Part shown: positions 13,401 to 24,704 of the stretch, piece after piece
Numbering within the stretch: position 1 is the first letter of the stretch
How the letters are laid out: each line of letters begins with the position of its first letter
Source of the DNA: Trileptium ribeirensis
Lineage: Eukaryota > Nematoda > Enoplea > Enoplida > Thoracostomopsidae
Direction of reading: 5' to 3'
DNA length: 64,000 bases
Assembly: GCA_030248225.1 (NCBI GenBank)
Contig: JASANE010003760.1
Location: 62,001-126,000, forward strand
Notes under the pieces: model-generated
What the model saw: the letters and a program-made list of their open reading frames with translations, nothing else
The model's database searches: none
What the model was told of the DNA's origin: nothing
Made by a program: the position numbers and the translations under genes

Positions 13401-16400
13401 TAACATTGCCAATGTGGATTGTTATAATATCTCCGAGCTTAAAGCATTTGTTCCAAAAACGTAGTCGTACATGACCTGAGTTAGTCCATTCAGTTAAGAC
13501 CAAGGATTTTTTGACTCCACAAGAGCGTCTCGACGCACTGTTCTCGAATTGGATGACGCACCTCCAAATGCTCGGTAGTCTGCAAAAATCTGCACGTGCT
13601 GTACCTATGCGGTGAGGCATCTCAATGTCTGCAGAGCCGGTTCCATTGAAATCACAGCGGAAATAGCAGAATTGGCCTATATGCTCTATGGTGGTAGACA
13701 GCAGTATGATGTTTGCGCAGACCGGGATGCAACATGTAAGAATCTTGGCATTCAATAAGTTTATGACTAATCCAATGAGATTGCATGTCAAGCAGATGCG
13801 ATGCAGTATATGTTCAATTTGAGCTGAGCTTCCAGCTACCATAGCCACATCCAGAGTGTCTACGGGCAGGCTCGCTCCATTTTTCAGGTTTTTGGGAATA
13901 ATTTTTTAGGTTTTTCACAAAGAATTTTAATACTCCCAGCACACGTTTTCAACCTATTGATAAGGTATGCTCTGAATTCCCGTGGTCAGTGCTATAGCTG
14001 CGTTATGAGCAGCGCCCTTGTTGTGCCGACGAAGGGCCTATATGCACATATTGCCAAGGGAAAACGATTTGCTACATGCTGTAGAGCGCGCAATTTTGAG
14101 ATCAGAAGGAACTTTTTTCAACCAGCGAAATTCGGGGAATAAACTGCTGTTGAGCCATGTATCCAAAAACGTTGAAGACGGCATGATGTAGGTATGTATT
14201 GTTATAAGTAATTATGGTATGTTTAGAATATCTGAAACATGATTCGTACTTAGAATCATATTATAACTTTGTGATAATATGCTTCTAGCCAAAATAATGT
14301 GATAATATGCTTCTAACAAAACCAATTCATTTCTACTCGCCCTTAGGTGCATTATTTCCAAATTCACGCAAAAAACAGTAACTTTTTGCAGAACTATTCG
14401 TTAGTCTCAATCAAAATTATCAAAAATTGGGTTCGACTTCGGATGAATTCGACACACTCGCAAGAAAATAATTATTTCAAGGAGAAAGTACGACCGAATC
14501 ATGTTTGAGATATATAATAAATTAATCATTATCGGTATGCGAAGGGAAACAGAATCACTGTTGGAGACCAGTGACGCCATCCACCGGCCAACCTGAAATG
14601 AAACATAATCTCAACATCTGGAATTGTGAAAGTCAGAGTCATTAGCAATTGAATTTTGCATTCAATTAATTTGAATTAATTAATTAATTAATTCAAATTG
14701 TAGACACGAAGAAATGTATTGAGAAGGAAGGATAGAAAACATTATACGGGGCATCTGCAACCTGATAACTGCTGAAAATTATTTCGAAGTTAAAAAATTG
14801 AAAAAATCAGGTTTTTGGCGACTTTATAACTACGGACCTCAAAAAATGAGGCTTTTGCTAAAAATCAGGTTTTTCGGTCACAGACACACCGCACATCATA
14901 CGAAAAGCAGGCGTCGGGTAAGCGTGCCTAGGCGCTGTTAAACGTTACTCCATCTTCGGGAAGTATAGAATTCTGCATCACCCGAAATACGGCGCAGTTG
15001 AACATAATGGGAAACAGAATTGAGTCCCGTTGTACACGTGTTTTCGCTTCATATGGTTCTCACGTTTGATTCTGTTCACGGTCCATGATTATATCGGAAT
15101 ACGGAAGCGGAAGGTCTCTCCACTAAAATCATATTGATCAGATGCATGTTCGATCCGACTTTCTGTACTGACAGTCTTGCCTCTTAAGAAATATATGAAG
15201 CGATTACAAATTATTTCTTCTAAAATTTTGAAGACAATGTAAACTATCCATGCTTATCCATAGGTTGAGATAGGCAGGGATACGAGATTCAAGCTTGATG
15301 CATATATAATATACGCGGAAGCACGCTGTAGCCTAAACTCCCTGAGGCCACAAACCCCCATCCGTGACCCTGGTGGAACCCCATCCCCGGCGCTGCGATG
15401 GCACACGAAAGATGTTTGGAAAACTAAAGGAAAATTTTTGGAAAAATAGAGAAAAATTGGCAACAGCTGAGGTACAGCAAAAATGAGGGTGCGACGAGGA
15501 GGTCGTAAATTTTTTGTCACCCTCCCCCCAGCCTACCTCGCCCTGCCCGCCCGGCTAAGCCCTCTGAGACAACAGAGTATCACCATATACGCCTTGTATA
15601 TATAATATAAATTGGATGCGATAAACCTAAAATTGGACGCAAGAAGGACGCACCTCCAAATTAAAAAACACTGGTCACGACAGTTACATTTCGGTGCATT
15701 ATTTGCAATCAAATTAGTTAACGCAAATTTTTACAAAGCTACTACTAGTCGGTAGTGGAACTACATTTGTGAGCGGAGCTTGGGCTGTGGCATTGCGAAT
15801 GTACTCAATTTTATGTTCTTCAAATAATTATATTGCATAGGGCTTTATCATTGGTAAAAATATTATATTTGAATTCTTCGACCCAAAAAAACCCTATAAT
15901 CGTTTGATCGAAACGATTCTATTTCAATAAATAACACAAATATTGCAAAATTCTCTATTTTAGCTGTATAAGCTTAACTAATTAGCTAATTACTAATTAA
16001 CCACTCAAAATCTTTTAATCCCAAATATCAGGTGCACACTCTGACATGATAGGCTTTCAAACAAAAAAAAAGTTTTTTAAAATCGGTTCAGTGGTCCTTG
16101 AGATCCATGAAAGACGAACGGACATCGACTTTTTTGCACCCAGACAGAAAATAAAAACGCTTCGCTCGGCTTCGCTCCGCTCAATAAAATTTTTGATTTC
16201 AACTCACTTCTTGTGATGTCCATTCGTGAAAGCGACTACTTTCGAGTGCACCGTTAAAATAGACAACTATCATTATATTGTTTGAGCGAATGGTTGTGAT
16301 GAGAATGTGTAAGAACTGCAACATGCGATTCCACTGTCCACCGCAAGACCAGTCATTAAAATACCCACCATATAATCTGAAACGAAACACCAACACATAA

Positions 16401-19400
16401 AAATAAGCACGTTATGTCTTGATGATATATAAAACCAAATTTGCATATTTACCAGAGGTTCATATAAGCCACATCCCGATTATGGAAAAGTATGCATCTA
16501 ACAAAGCACAATGAACTTCCACGTTACCCAGAGGATTTTTTCACCTGACCTCTGTAGTAACTGTTCTCTTAACCTTATAAAACAATACCAAATAATTGAT
16601 TATGGCAGTTGTCTGATCCATCTAAAGACCTGCAGCGTAGTTTCAAATTGAACTTGTTCAGCTTGGCATGCAAGTCAGAGTACGTATTGTTGCATGTGCT
16701 TATTTCGTAACTTTCGAGATTGAACTTGGCGCTGCAACAAATGCAGTTCTGGTTGTTTTATATTGTTACAAGTTTGTCAACTACCCAAGGCGCTTATTTC
16801 CGTAAAGCAGTATATGCCAAAATTAAGCACACAACGCAGCCAGAACCTGTATTCTTGATAAGCAACCGTGGCTATTGCTAAATAAAAGGAGTTTGTCTTT
16901 ACCGTTACAGCACTTCTTCTGTAGAGATTGTAGAACCTAGAGTAATTTTCTGTCAAGAAAAACCAATATCTTCAGCCGGTATCAACAGATAAATATAATA
17001 AAATAAGAAATACATACCGAATGACAGGGTTATCATGATTTTTCCGCTGTGAACTTCAAATTTATCCCAGCTTTTACACATATAATTTACCGATATATCA
17101 AACAACTTGTTAATGTTCATCGTCTAAAATCACCAAAAAAACGCCAAAACTACAGACCCCTCTAGAATTGTGCGTAAATGTAAATGAAAATCTGCAAAAA
17201 ATATTTTCAGATTTAAAATTTACATCAAATTTCTAGTTCACGATGAAAGGCACGCACTTCGTATTTGAATTTATAACAGTAACAATACGGACACCCAACA
17301 ATTAATTTAATGATTTACAGTGTTAATTTGTAAGTTTGCCATTTCCATACATATTTTCCGTGTTCCATGTTAAATATCCGCTTTTCCCTGCCTCTATTAA
17401 TTTTTTATATTTTCCCGGGTTTTCCCGTTAGTGGCAACGCTAGACCTAATTAGATTAGTTTTTCAACGTTTATTTCACAACAAAGTCATACGCTATTTTG
17501 AAACTTTTGCTTTTTCAACTAGTTAGTCATTATAGAAGCTCACCAAAAATGGCCAATCAAGCCGACAGTTTCATAGTGATGTATGGTTGAATATTCATGC
17601 GATCGGAGGCACTACATTTTACGTTAGAAATAAGCAGCCTTACAACGCTTCGTTTGTTCTACAAAATGAGCCTAATTTGGTGCAGATAACTACACTGATG
17701 GTTGAAAAACCATAAAACATGTGACATCGGGCCATTAGACACGTTTTTTCTGGAAGATCATAGAAACGGGCTTCGCGTACAACGAAAGAGTACAAAACCA
17801 ACGAAATTTCAAGCCTTTGCATGAGCTATTGCGGGAATCAATCTGCACAGCCAAAATCCTAAAACCAAAATTAGGCGTGTCAACCTAAGTCTCGACAACG
17901 AAAATTGTCAAATTTCACCACTACAAGGCTAATAAGAATTCTTCGCTTCGCTAGTTCCACTCACCACGCTCAGAATTTAATAAACACAACGCAGTTATGA
18001 AACGTGTATTTTACCACTCTGCAAGAAATTAGAAATTTATAAGTTAGTACTCCGGTTTATAATAGTATCGCTTCGCAATTTTGAAGATTTTATGACATAA
18101 AGTAATGTTTCAACCCCAGTGATAATAAAATAACAGCAATGTGAAAACGCGCTGCTGCAAATCTACGAGTTATGTAAATTTTATGTTACTCGGTGATAAG
18201 ATTACATGAAAAACTACATATATTCCGGAAAATAAAGATGGAAAGTCCAACAAGGCAATTTCAGCTGTTGCGACTTCAAAGGTAGTCATAACTATAATTG
18301 CCAACCGCATCTATCGTTTTACTATGTGAGTTCAACTATATATAGCACTGATTAATTTTTTCTACTCGGATGAGGGGGCGGTGACACATTTCATTTCATG
18401 AGCATCATGACATTAAAAATCTGTGTCCATTATATGCCAACTCACATACGGGATCCTGTTATCCATGTAATGCATAGAATGTACCGTTATTTTATATTGG
18501 TTAATACATATTCGATAGTCCTACATAATGAATTATTAAATATGGCTCAGGTGAATAAGGCGGGCAGTTATGATCTCAAAATTCTAAGATGTGCCCACCA
18601 CCCCACGATGATGCGCAGTATACCATCACAATTTTTTCTGTATATATATCGTATCCGTCACATATTTTGTTTAATACCGTAAATATAGGCCCTTTGAGTT
18701 TCTATCCTATGTATGCTTTTATGGTTAACATCCTTACGTTTCTCACCCTTCAACTCAAAAGCTACTGTATGTTTATAACAAATAACTATAACCATAATTA
18801 TATTTATAATGCATAAAACCTACTACATATATATATATCAAATTTAATTTATATTGTCGACCACTTTACAAAAAACCAACATTTACCTGTCCAAACAGCA
18901 TTCGCCGTCAATGACCAAGCATAAGCATTGCGGATTAAACGGCACCAAAGGCTAAAACTACTGAATGCATACCTTAATCATTTAGTTTTGCCCACACACT
19001 GATATACGTTAACCCAAAATATTGCAACAAGACACAGAAAACAAACAGAGTCGATAAAATTATATAGATGCGAGTAGCTATACTTCCATTTTATATTCTA
19101 TTACGTGAATTTTAAACAAGCTTTGCAAAAATACACAAGTTGAGAAAAAATATTCGTATTAAGACAACCTAAAAGCAGAGGAAACACATTCAATTCTTCT
19201 AATTTATTACTGCTGTCGTTACAAACGAACGGCTTCTCAGTAGATCATTAAGTCTATGCACTGTAAACATGACTAGTTAACGTTCACAATAACGCAGCCG
19301 TTCGATCTTCATCGCGCTCACATTACGTCCAAGTCGATAGTGCATGTTTAAGTTTTCCGGATCCAAATCAGACCATACGTTGTAAAAAATACATAATAAA

Positions 19401-21619
19401 CAAAATACTGTACGCACAGAATTTTGTTGCACCAGATCAGATCGTACGTAATCTCACCACAAATCGGACCGGACGCAAAGCGAACACGGCCCTGAACGTG
19501 GGATGCGGGGTTGATACGGTCAGATTACACGGAAAACTAGTCGACGGTATGAACTAACAACGTTGCGTAGGCAGTATATTTTACTCAACTAATATTCAGC
19601 TGTAACAACGCCCCAGATGAACTGGACAATAGACCCACCAGTTGCGAACTGGGTTGACCCCGCAGGTCGTGATCCCAGGTATAATTTTGGTAATTTAGAG
19701 ATGCCAGCACTTAGCAAACTCATATTCGGTAAAAAGCTTTGTGTTGCCAAATAACAAAGCGCATCCAATAGCGCAATTTCACGCTTATTGTTTGACTATT
19801 TGTGTTGACATGACCGCTTCAACGCATTTCGGTTTCATATACCTATTTTAAGCACTGTGAAGTACTAAACAGAGAACTCATGTAACCACAATATTATGCC
19901 AATATAGATAAAGCTTCAAACGCTCATCAACATAAGTCCAATATCAAATATCGGTTATATAGAGATACGACCATTTTCATGTATCGAGTCTCACGGGGTC
20001 TTTTAGACACTAAGGATAAAGTCAAGGGTAGGTCTTCGGGTATTTTACTTTATGCCGATTTTAGTCATTTTTCTCGATTTCCGGATTATGAATTTTTCTG
20101 GTTTATATACAGCCTAATAAGACCGATTAAAGCTAAATTACGTACAAAAATTTGAAGGTAATATTAGGGCGTCTGCGAAAATCATTGGTTACACCTTCAT
20201 CGCGGAGATCACATATATAGCCCCTGTACCGACAGACCCTGGACAGCTATGATATAGAGTCGCTGAAATATAACATTAACCGTCAGCATTCACCTGAAAA
20301 GGGGGTCTGAACACATGGGACCCTAGCACTGGCCCAGCAGTTTTATGTAACCTTAATTGTAAAACAAAATAAACCTAAACTGGGTATAATATCTATATAT
20401 ACCTGTCCAGATACTGCCAAGAACAACTTGTTTTGTCGGGCCCTTTTAATCCGACCCTGCTTTCGCGTAAGAAGATATAATCTGCTTTGGCATAAATGCA
20501 GCTTTCAAGCTTTTGTTTGAGCTATCGCGAGTGATAGATGTAACGTTGCAAATTTAAATTATGGAAAGCACAAGAAATAATATGCAACACGTCAATCCCA
20601 AATTTCACAACACCAAATGCAAAAACTCTCCCATAACATTCATAACTCAACCTCACTATATAACTTCTTAACAACAGAACTGGCAACACAAAACAACTTG
20701 TAATGCCTCAACAAAGATTACTCTCCCATTCGGACCTAAAATGCTCTGACACTGCCAGAACAATGACCATAGCGCTTAAGTTTTCAATTTTGTGAAGAAA
20801 CGATGGTTCTAGCCTTTCATTATCTCAGAGTGGGGCCTATTTCTATAATGTCACTGTTACGGCATAAGGTACTCAAACTAAGGAAACAATTGTTGGGGTA
20901 TTTCAACCAAATCGTCCTTGTCGCTTGGAGGTTATAATGCAGAAATAAACAAGTTCTGAAAATTTCAGACAGATCGGTCTAGCTGCTGCCTAGCTGCGCG
21001 ATATACAACGACTTAATTTGACCAATTCTGACACGAAAAAGAGGTTGTTCAACCCCAGCTAGGCAAAGACGGGTACAAGCTAATGAATATAGCAGTATTA
21101 TATGTATGTCGTCCCTGAATTACACCAAGATAAAAAAATTATCAATCGCTCGACCTGTTGTTGGGGAGCTATAGATGCTATAAAAAAAATTGTAAATTTA
21201 AATGTTATGCATTACATAACGTGAAATGGTCAAAGGTTGGTATTTTCTGCTAAAAGGGGCGAAAACGTGGTTGGATTAGCTTGACATCAACTAAACGGCA
21301 CAACGACATCCAAAAGACACATTTGAAGCCATCATCGACCGTAGTAAACCGGAAACCTCGTTAACGACCTATGACAAGACTATTCGATCAGCCTGCCATT
21401 CAATCAATTATAAAATTCAATGTGGAAAGTCTTAAAATATGAGGTCTCAAATCACGCAACATAGTAATACTTCATCCCCTAAGACGTAAAACTTACATTT
21501 GAAACTATGCGACGAGGCATGCGAAGTCCGACAGCTTGAGTAAGTTTTAAAAGATCAACAGGAACGTATGCTCCTGGACAATGCTCTTCAATAAATCGTA
21601 AAAATTGCTCAATGGCCAT
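4368..21619 (-). CDS. FAM120: FAM120-family (PPAR-gamma constitutive coactivator-like) gene, 5' part
   Basis: Spliced host gene. Exons read: 21619-21497, 16376-16208, 12954-12784, 12414-12204, 9741-9665, 9235-9028, 6793-6720 and 4464-4368, all with GT donors and AG acceptors and joining in phase except the first junction. The assembled reading covers about 376 residues, matching the N-terminal part of vertebrate FAM120A/B/C. Landmarks are an N-terminal IEEHCPGAYVPVDLLKL block, RLYGGYFNDWSCGGQWNRML, YFNGALES, KGTPPPKVLWVPPV, and a VAKQLNLHPIRF block. Vertebrate members have an N-terminal PIN/XPG-nuclease-like fold; FAM120B is described as a PPAR-gamma coactivator and FAM120A as an RNA-binding scaffold. 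Which role applies here is unknown. The remaining C-terminal exons lie beyond position 1. Exon 1 ends in phase 0 while the 16376 exon needs two prior bases, so an exon of length 3n+2, expected to encode the VDAD-like block, is missing from my model. Confidence 0.9.
5651..6464. repeat. Large foldback element (about 330-bp arms)
   Basis: The stretch 5651-5985 is an imperfect inverted repeat of 6145-6464. Matched blocks include CATAACTTTTGAAC against GTTCAAAAGTTATG, GGATGAGGCGGTTTAGA against CTCTAAACCGCCTCATC, and TAGTTTATTGAAATCTAC against GTAGATTTCAATAAACTA. The loop (about 5985-6145) carries a CTAAGCCTAAG-rich arm homologous to the foldback at 41852-42205. It lies in an intron of the FAM120-family gene. 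No coding capacity is seen; it is probably a MITE or foldback transposon. Confidence 0.85.
6465..6719. other. FAM120-family intron sequence, nothing recognised
   Basis: Short AT-rich remainder of the intron between the foldback element and the exon at 6720. Confidence 0.4.
6720..6793 (-). CDS. FAM120: FAM120-family gene, 74-base exon (Pro-rich linker)
   Basis: Entry phase 1, exit phase 0, donor GTAAGT. It encodes ALRPGTPPLDQQNLEPFA and a short acidic end. In vertebrates the same position begins the low-complexity linker after the PIN-like region, so low conservation is expected; the call rests on phase, splice sites and position. Confidence 0.75.
6794..9027. other. FAM120-family intron, no gene recognised
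   Basis: Holds a TGCGCGACTAAACTTA block at 8284 resembling one end of the TIR family at 860 and 27673, and a CCCCAAAATAACTCG block near 8585 that is an inverted relative of 2977. The open frames at 8028-8346 do not resemble a protein I know. Confidence 0.4.
9028..9235 (-). CDS. FAM120: FAM120-family gene, exon with VVAFIRNLTTIDDL
   Basis: 208 bases, acceptor TTTGCAG, donor GTATGT, exit phase 1. The translation NDYKVIVPAVVAFIRNL...DDLLAIGNFIF and VRAKKAERFVRSVQYF lines up with the vertebrate CDVVIKAVADYVRNIQD...DAIAKDVF and KVIRFKRAIGYYS segment. Confidence 0.9.
9665..9741 (-). CDS. FAM120: FAM120-family gene, 77-base exon
   Basis: Entry phase 1, completing a Gly codon with the preceding exon, then TFLVTAEELRGFYAELL and on to SVENK before donor GTTAGT. 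It fills the segment that in vertebrates follows the LLGNHILP block. Exit phase 0. Confidence 0.85.
10565..11238 (+). pseudogene. RTE-type non-LTR retrotransposon, 3' end of the RT ORF
   Basis: Two overlapping frames (10574-10855 and 10786-11238) read as the C-terminal end of an endonuclease-reverse transcriptase of RTE type: VEQFCYLGSTFTGSG, RNRINRARSAFADLRHVW, an IRPILFYACGTW block, then CRRQILAVTKFDHIRNEDLR and RLLGHVLRMSDNR. A one-base frameshift near 10790 breaks it. Catalytic RT motifs are missing, so the copy is truncated at its 5' side. It is antisense to the FAM120-family gene, inside an intron. The stop at 11236 is followed by AT-rich tail and then the tandem array at 11379. Confidence 0.85.
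11379..11780. repeat. Tandem array, 112-bp period
   Basis: The block CAATTTAGTTAGTGTTAAATTA starts at 11441, 11553 and 11665, spaced exactly 112 bases, and each copy goes on through TTAATAAAACATGAT, a CCGGRCATWATAGCAGAG-like block and a CAGGAATTG block. Two shorter leading copies begin at 11379 and 11408. It directly follows the 3' tail of the RTE copy and may be part of that element's 3' region. Located in the FAM120-family intron. Confidence 0.9.
12204..12414 (-). CDS. FAM120: FAM120-family gene, exon with DFDAVVAEGAEYAFF
   Basis: 211 bases, entry phase 0, exit phase 1 (G before GTGAGT). The translation contains VISFLRDHDFDAVVAEG, a YFSAERLKL segment and VAKQLNLHPIRF, matching the vertebrate order VIGFCRENGFHGLVAYDS, YFSAHALKL and VAKQLDLNPNRF. 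In the family this is the part of the PIN/XPG-like region facing the nuclease-fold core; the canonical acidic residues cannot be judged from this reading alone. Confidence 0.92.
12784..12954 (-). CDS. FAM120: FAM120-family gene, exon with KGTPPPKVLWVPPV
   Basis: 57 codons from acceptor TTTAAATTTTAG to donor GTTAGT, phase 0 at both ends. The KGTPPPKVLWVPPV stretch and the following LRMALRHYMIPVLQSVHDHKQE segment align with the vertebrate PPPKVWFLPPV...QSIEDHHQE region. The next exon continues directly with VISFLRDHDFDAVV. Confidence 0.92.
13393..13848 (-). pseudogene. RTE-type reverse transcriptase relic
   Basis: The minus-strand reading contains IEHIGQFCYFRCDFNGTGSAD and MPHRIGTARADFCRLPSIW, clearly the same region as the C-terminal RT part at 10574-10700 (VEQFCYLGSTFTGSGACD, RNRINRARSAFADLRHVW), though diverged. 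The open frame is short and lacks catalytic motifs. Same strand as the FAM120-family gene and inside its intron. Confidence 0.7.
14000..16207. other. FAM120-family intron, no gene recognised
   Basis: Includes an AATTAATT palindromic run at 14668-14698, poly-purine/pyrimidine patches near 15520-15560, and near 16080-16190 a block (AATCGGTTCAGTGGTCCTTGAG, then GAACGGACATCGAC and CTTCGCTCGGCTTCGCTCCG) with the look of a dispersed non-coding repeat end. Nothing codes convincingly. Confidence 0.4.
16208..16376 (-). CDS. FAM120: FAM120-family gene, exon with RLYGG/FNGALE block
   Basis: The acceptor TTTCGTTTCAG precedes the exon, which begins with the last base of a codon followed by LYGGYFNDWSCGGQWNRML and runs to a YFNGALES...HEWTSQE end before donor GTGAGT. 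The tryptophan-rich block and the FFNGALE-type motif are close to the family signature. Exit phase 0. The first base of the exon needs a two-base partner from an exon not found in the 5.1-kb gap to exon 1. Confidence 0.92.
16377..21496. other. FAM120: Long FAM120-family gap, one small exon unresolved
   Basis: The phases of the flanking exons require at least one exon here with length 3n+2. I looked for a minus-strand VDAD-like reading ending before a donor and did not find a convincing one. Small open frames at 18398-18816 are not recognised. The rest is AT-rich. Confidence 0.4.
21497..21619 (-). CDS. FAM120: FAM120-family gene, coding exon 1 (start codon)
   Basis: ATG at 21619-21617 opens 41 codons beginning MAIEQFLRFIEEHC, which aligns with the MGVQGFQ...IEKHCPS start of vertebrate FAM120 proteins. 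The exon ends TCAAAT before the donor GTAAGT (21496-21491), phase 0. An AG acceptor-like site (CTACCCACAG) lies 14 bases upstream of the ATG, ending at 21634, so a 5' UTR intron is possible. A CAG/CAA-rich run sits further upstream near 21655-21675. Confidence 0.88.
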
Positions 21620-21633
21620 AGTAATAATTTGTC

Positions 21634-23270
21634 CTGTGGGTAGAAACTGTGTTATTGTTGCTGCTGCTGCTATTGTTTGGTTTTGAGACGCCTGAACTTT
21701 TTCAGCTTATGATGGAATTTTGTCCACTTGAAAATCTGTAAATAATGACAAGCCATTAGGATAAAAAGAACGCATAAAATCGCCATAATCACAAACATGA
21801 GGGGATTGGTTCACCATCTGTAATTGATTAGTTATATTTCTATAATATTATATAACACATCGACTGATAGAATTTATGAATACGAAGCAAGAAACTTAAT
21901 CCACAAAAAAATTTTGACTTCGATAATCACTGTATATATACTAGTAAACGTAATAAATTAAAAAAGTGAGCAATTTTGGAGTGATCTTAAAATTTGTATA
22001 CAATTAACTAATCAGCTATGTATATACGCCCAAGCTTTAGAGGTTTAGAAATGTCATATCCGTTGTCAGCTACATCGAAAACCACCGTCTGGCTAGTCGG
22101 TGGGGGGCGGCATTTTCGGCTGCTCCCCCGGCAAAATGGAGGTACCCCTGGCTCGATGCCCCCGCTGACAAAAAGTAACGTCTAAAATGCTACAAAATCC
22201 GGCAAAAAACTAAATTTTGGATAAATATATATATACAAAAAAGCTTTTTTCCATGACTCAGTCACAGTCATATATTATATAAGCTTAAATAAGTCCACTG
22301 CGACACACCGACAATTGCGTAATTATTGATTAGCAACAACGAATACCTAAATACACGTTCGATTTACCTACATACATCTATACTGAAAAAGTGGCGAAAT
22401 TTGACTGTTTTGGTTCAAAAATTTACGAAATTTTGCTCCGACACCATCCCGTACGGTTAATATAATACATATATACAATATGGCGCTAAACAATGAAACT
22501 AATTTGTTTAACGTGTTAAATAACCCTATAAACCCACAGTTCACCCCAACAAACAAATATAATTGATTTGTCAAAACTTTGAAATTTTAACTTTTTAGAG
22601 ATTTTTAAAACTTTGGCGTATAGCTCGATAAAGGCAACTCTGACAAAAAATGCTTTTTGACCCCTTTGGAGTCCATTTTTATACAGAAGACGTGGTCGGA
22701 GGGTGTAGGCTCCATCCATGCGGTGATGAGTTATCCTCTCCACATTCGTACAATAAACAAATTTTTACGATTTTTGCCGCTAGCAAAGCTACAGTTGGGA
22801 ACTTCGCTCGATCCGTTTCAATGAAAGTTACTATAAAAGATTACTGTTATATCACCCAATACCATAAAGCATACGTAACCTAAAACAAGAGCCTTGAAAG
22901 TTCAAAATATAGTGTCGGGTAGAGCACCCTTGCAGTCACGGTGGAAATTTATGTTAATATATACTTGATTTTGATCGGATAGGCATATTTTGCTATGTCC
23001 CATTCACCATGCCAATTCCAATCATTTTACCACCTAGGCATAACTTAGTTGTTGTAAGCTACTGAAACAATATTTGACTCCTATATAGCATTACACAGTA
23101 AACAATACATTCAATTAGAAACTCACATAAAATGATTTTCGCTTCTTATGATATAACGAGAGGTTTTCCTGTGCCCAATAAGCTATAACTACATTACTGA
23201 CGTGATATTCTCCTAACGTAAAAATTTCATACATTATGCATAGAATTAAATGCATGCTTCAACGGGATGC
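21634..23270. other. Upstream of the FAM120-family gene, nothing recognised
   Basis: Holds the presumed promoter-proximal region of the minus-strand gene. No core promoter motif can be defended by eye. A G-rich patch at 22095-22170 (GGTGGGGGGCGG, CCCCCGGCAAAATGG) resembles pieces of the MITE family at 26673. Confidence 0.4.
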
Positions 23271-23299
23271 AACGTTGTTTTGTGAAACGGTCAATATAT

Positions 23300-23360
23300 T
23301 GCGGTACCGGAACCGGAATTTCGGTTACCATTTTTAAATCTTTTCCACGTTTTTCCTAGT
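23300..23360 (-). mobile_element. Fragment of the CCGGAA-rich repeat end
   Basis: ACCGGAACCGGAATTTCGGTT followed by a TTTTTAAATCTTTTCCACG run is the inverted form of the terminal module seen near 24560-24620. It lies outside the complete element that begins at 23529, so it is a separate remnant. Confidence 0.55.
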
Positions 23361-23528
23361 ATAAACAGCTGCACCCAATTGACGCCTGCATTGCGGCGCT
23401 AATTCCGCGAAGAGTTTGACATCCCTTGGGCTGTGGCAAAACTAAATCCTGTCGAATCCTTATTGACACAAACATTCAGTACCCAATCGATGGCGAAATT
23501 GATATTTGAATTAAACAACGTCTTCCTG

Positions 23529-24696
23529 CAGGGAATAACCGGAACCGAAATTTACCGTAACCGGAACCAGCAACCGGAACCGTCCATTTAAACTGGATCC
23601 GGAACCTGGTCTTCGAAATTTATATATAGTAACACAGATGATGGAAGAAATGAAGGTATAGTGGATTTAAAATGCATTAAAAATAACTTTTACATTAAAC
23701 TTAATGTATTGCGATGGTATTATTGCCTTTCTGAAACTTTAAAGAGACTGAGGAAGCTAATAATGTTTATTTATCGATCAAATATGTCGGTTTTTGGACA
23801 TTCAGAGCATAAAATGTCTTCCACTATGTATACACCATTGCGTATGCTGCGTCAAATCGAATGTGCTTACAAAGCTTGGAGCGTAGAATACACACTTTCG
23901 CTCTGTCTCCAGTCGCCTCCATTTACTACACATACGTTTGTTGCATGTTCTTCTGTAGGAAACTTAAAATTATTGGTTTATATGATTCTAAGATAAAATA
24001 ATAGATAGAAGGTAATTTTCTGATCAGTGGTCAGAGACACTGTTTAGGCTAGCGTTAGACAAACAGTGCCCGTCAGGTAGATGATAATGATGATAACTTC
24101 CTAATCAGAATGCTATAAATGAGACACACTCGCACAGTTTCAATAACTACAGTTCATTGCCAAGGAACCAGTTTCTGCTTGCGTTGCAGATAACGTTACT
24201 TCAATTACACTTGATTTACAAAGTTTAAAGCGCACCGGCTGGTGCTTGAAGCAATTTATGTTAGCCAAGCATAGGCTAAGTACTTCTACGTAAGCCATAC
24301 TCTGTTACCGAGTTGGACCGGTATAATTCGAACGTGCCCAGCAGACTTCTGAATGTGTGAAATAGCTGCTACAAGCATCGACCTGGATTTGATTTGTTAA
24401 CAAACTCCTGCAGGTTATTATGAAAAATTCCAGTTCGAATTATGTGCCCTACTTACGTTTCACACGGCAAATTGGTTATTTAATCTTTGCTTTTGCTTGG
24501 TGGTATATGAGCTTGATCATTGTATAATATATATTACATATGTTTGGATTACAGGATGAAGCAAAAAACGTGGAAAATTTCAAACAAAATATTTAAACCG
24601 GAATTCCGGTTCCGGTATGGTTTTTGCCTTTTGCCGGAACTGCAACCGGAACACGATTTTCGCCGGAACCGGAACCGGAATTGCGGTTACGCCCTG
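23529..24696 (+). mobile_element. Non-autonomous hAT-like element with 8-bp target duplication (copy b)
   Basis: Left end CAGGGAATAACCGG and right end CGGTTACGCCCTG form the terminal inverted repeat. The element is flanked on both sides by TCTTCCTG (23521-23528 and 24697-24704), a perfect 8-bp target site duplication, which together with CAGGG ends points to the hAT superfamily. Both termini are packed with CCGGAA/CCGGTT blocks. A 1087-bp homologue lies in inverse orientation at 52655-53741. The 111-codon frame at 23661 has no recognisable transposase signature. Confidence 0.88.
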
Positions 24697-24704
24697 TCTT
24701 CCTG

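Noticed and set aside
18398..18816. Possible host exon in the long FAM120-family gap
   Set aside because: Plus strand, opposite to the gene, no splice logic, no recognisable similarity.
19720..19800. Candidate for the missing exon (minus-strand reading with LLDALCYL)
   Set aside because: Weak resemblance to the VDAD block only, no suitable donor or phase, and it continues open into repeat-like sequence.
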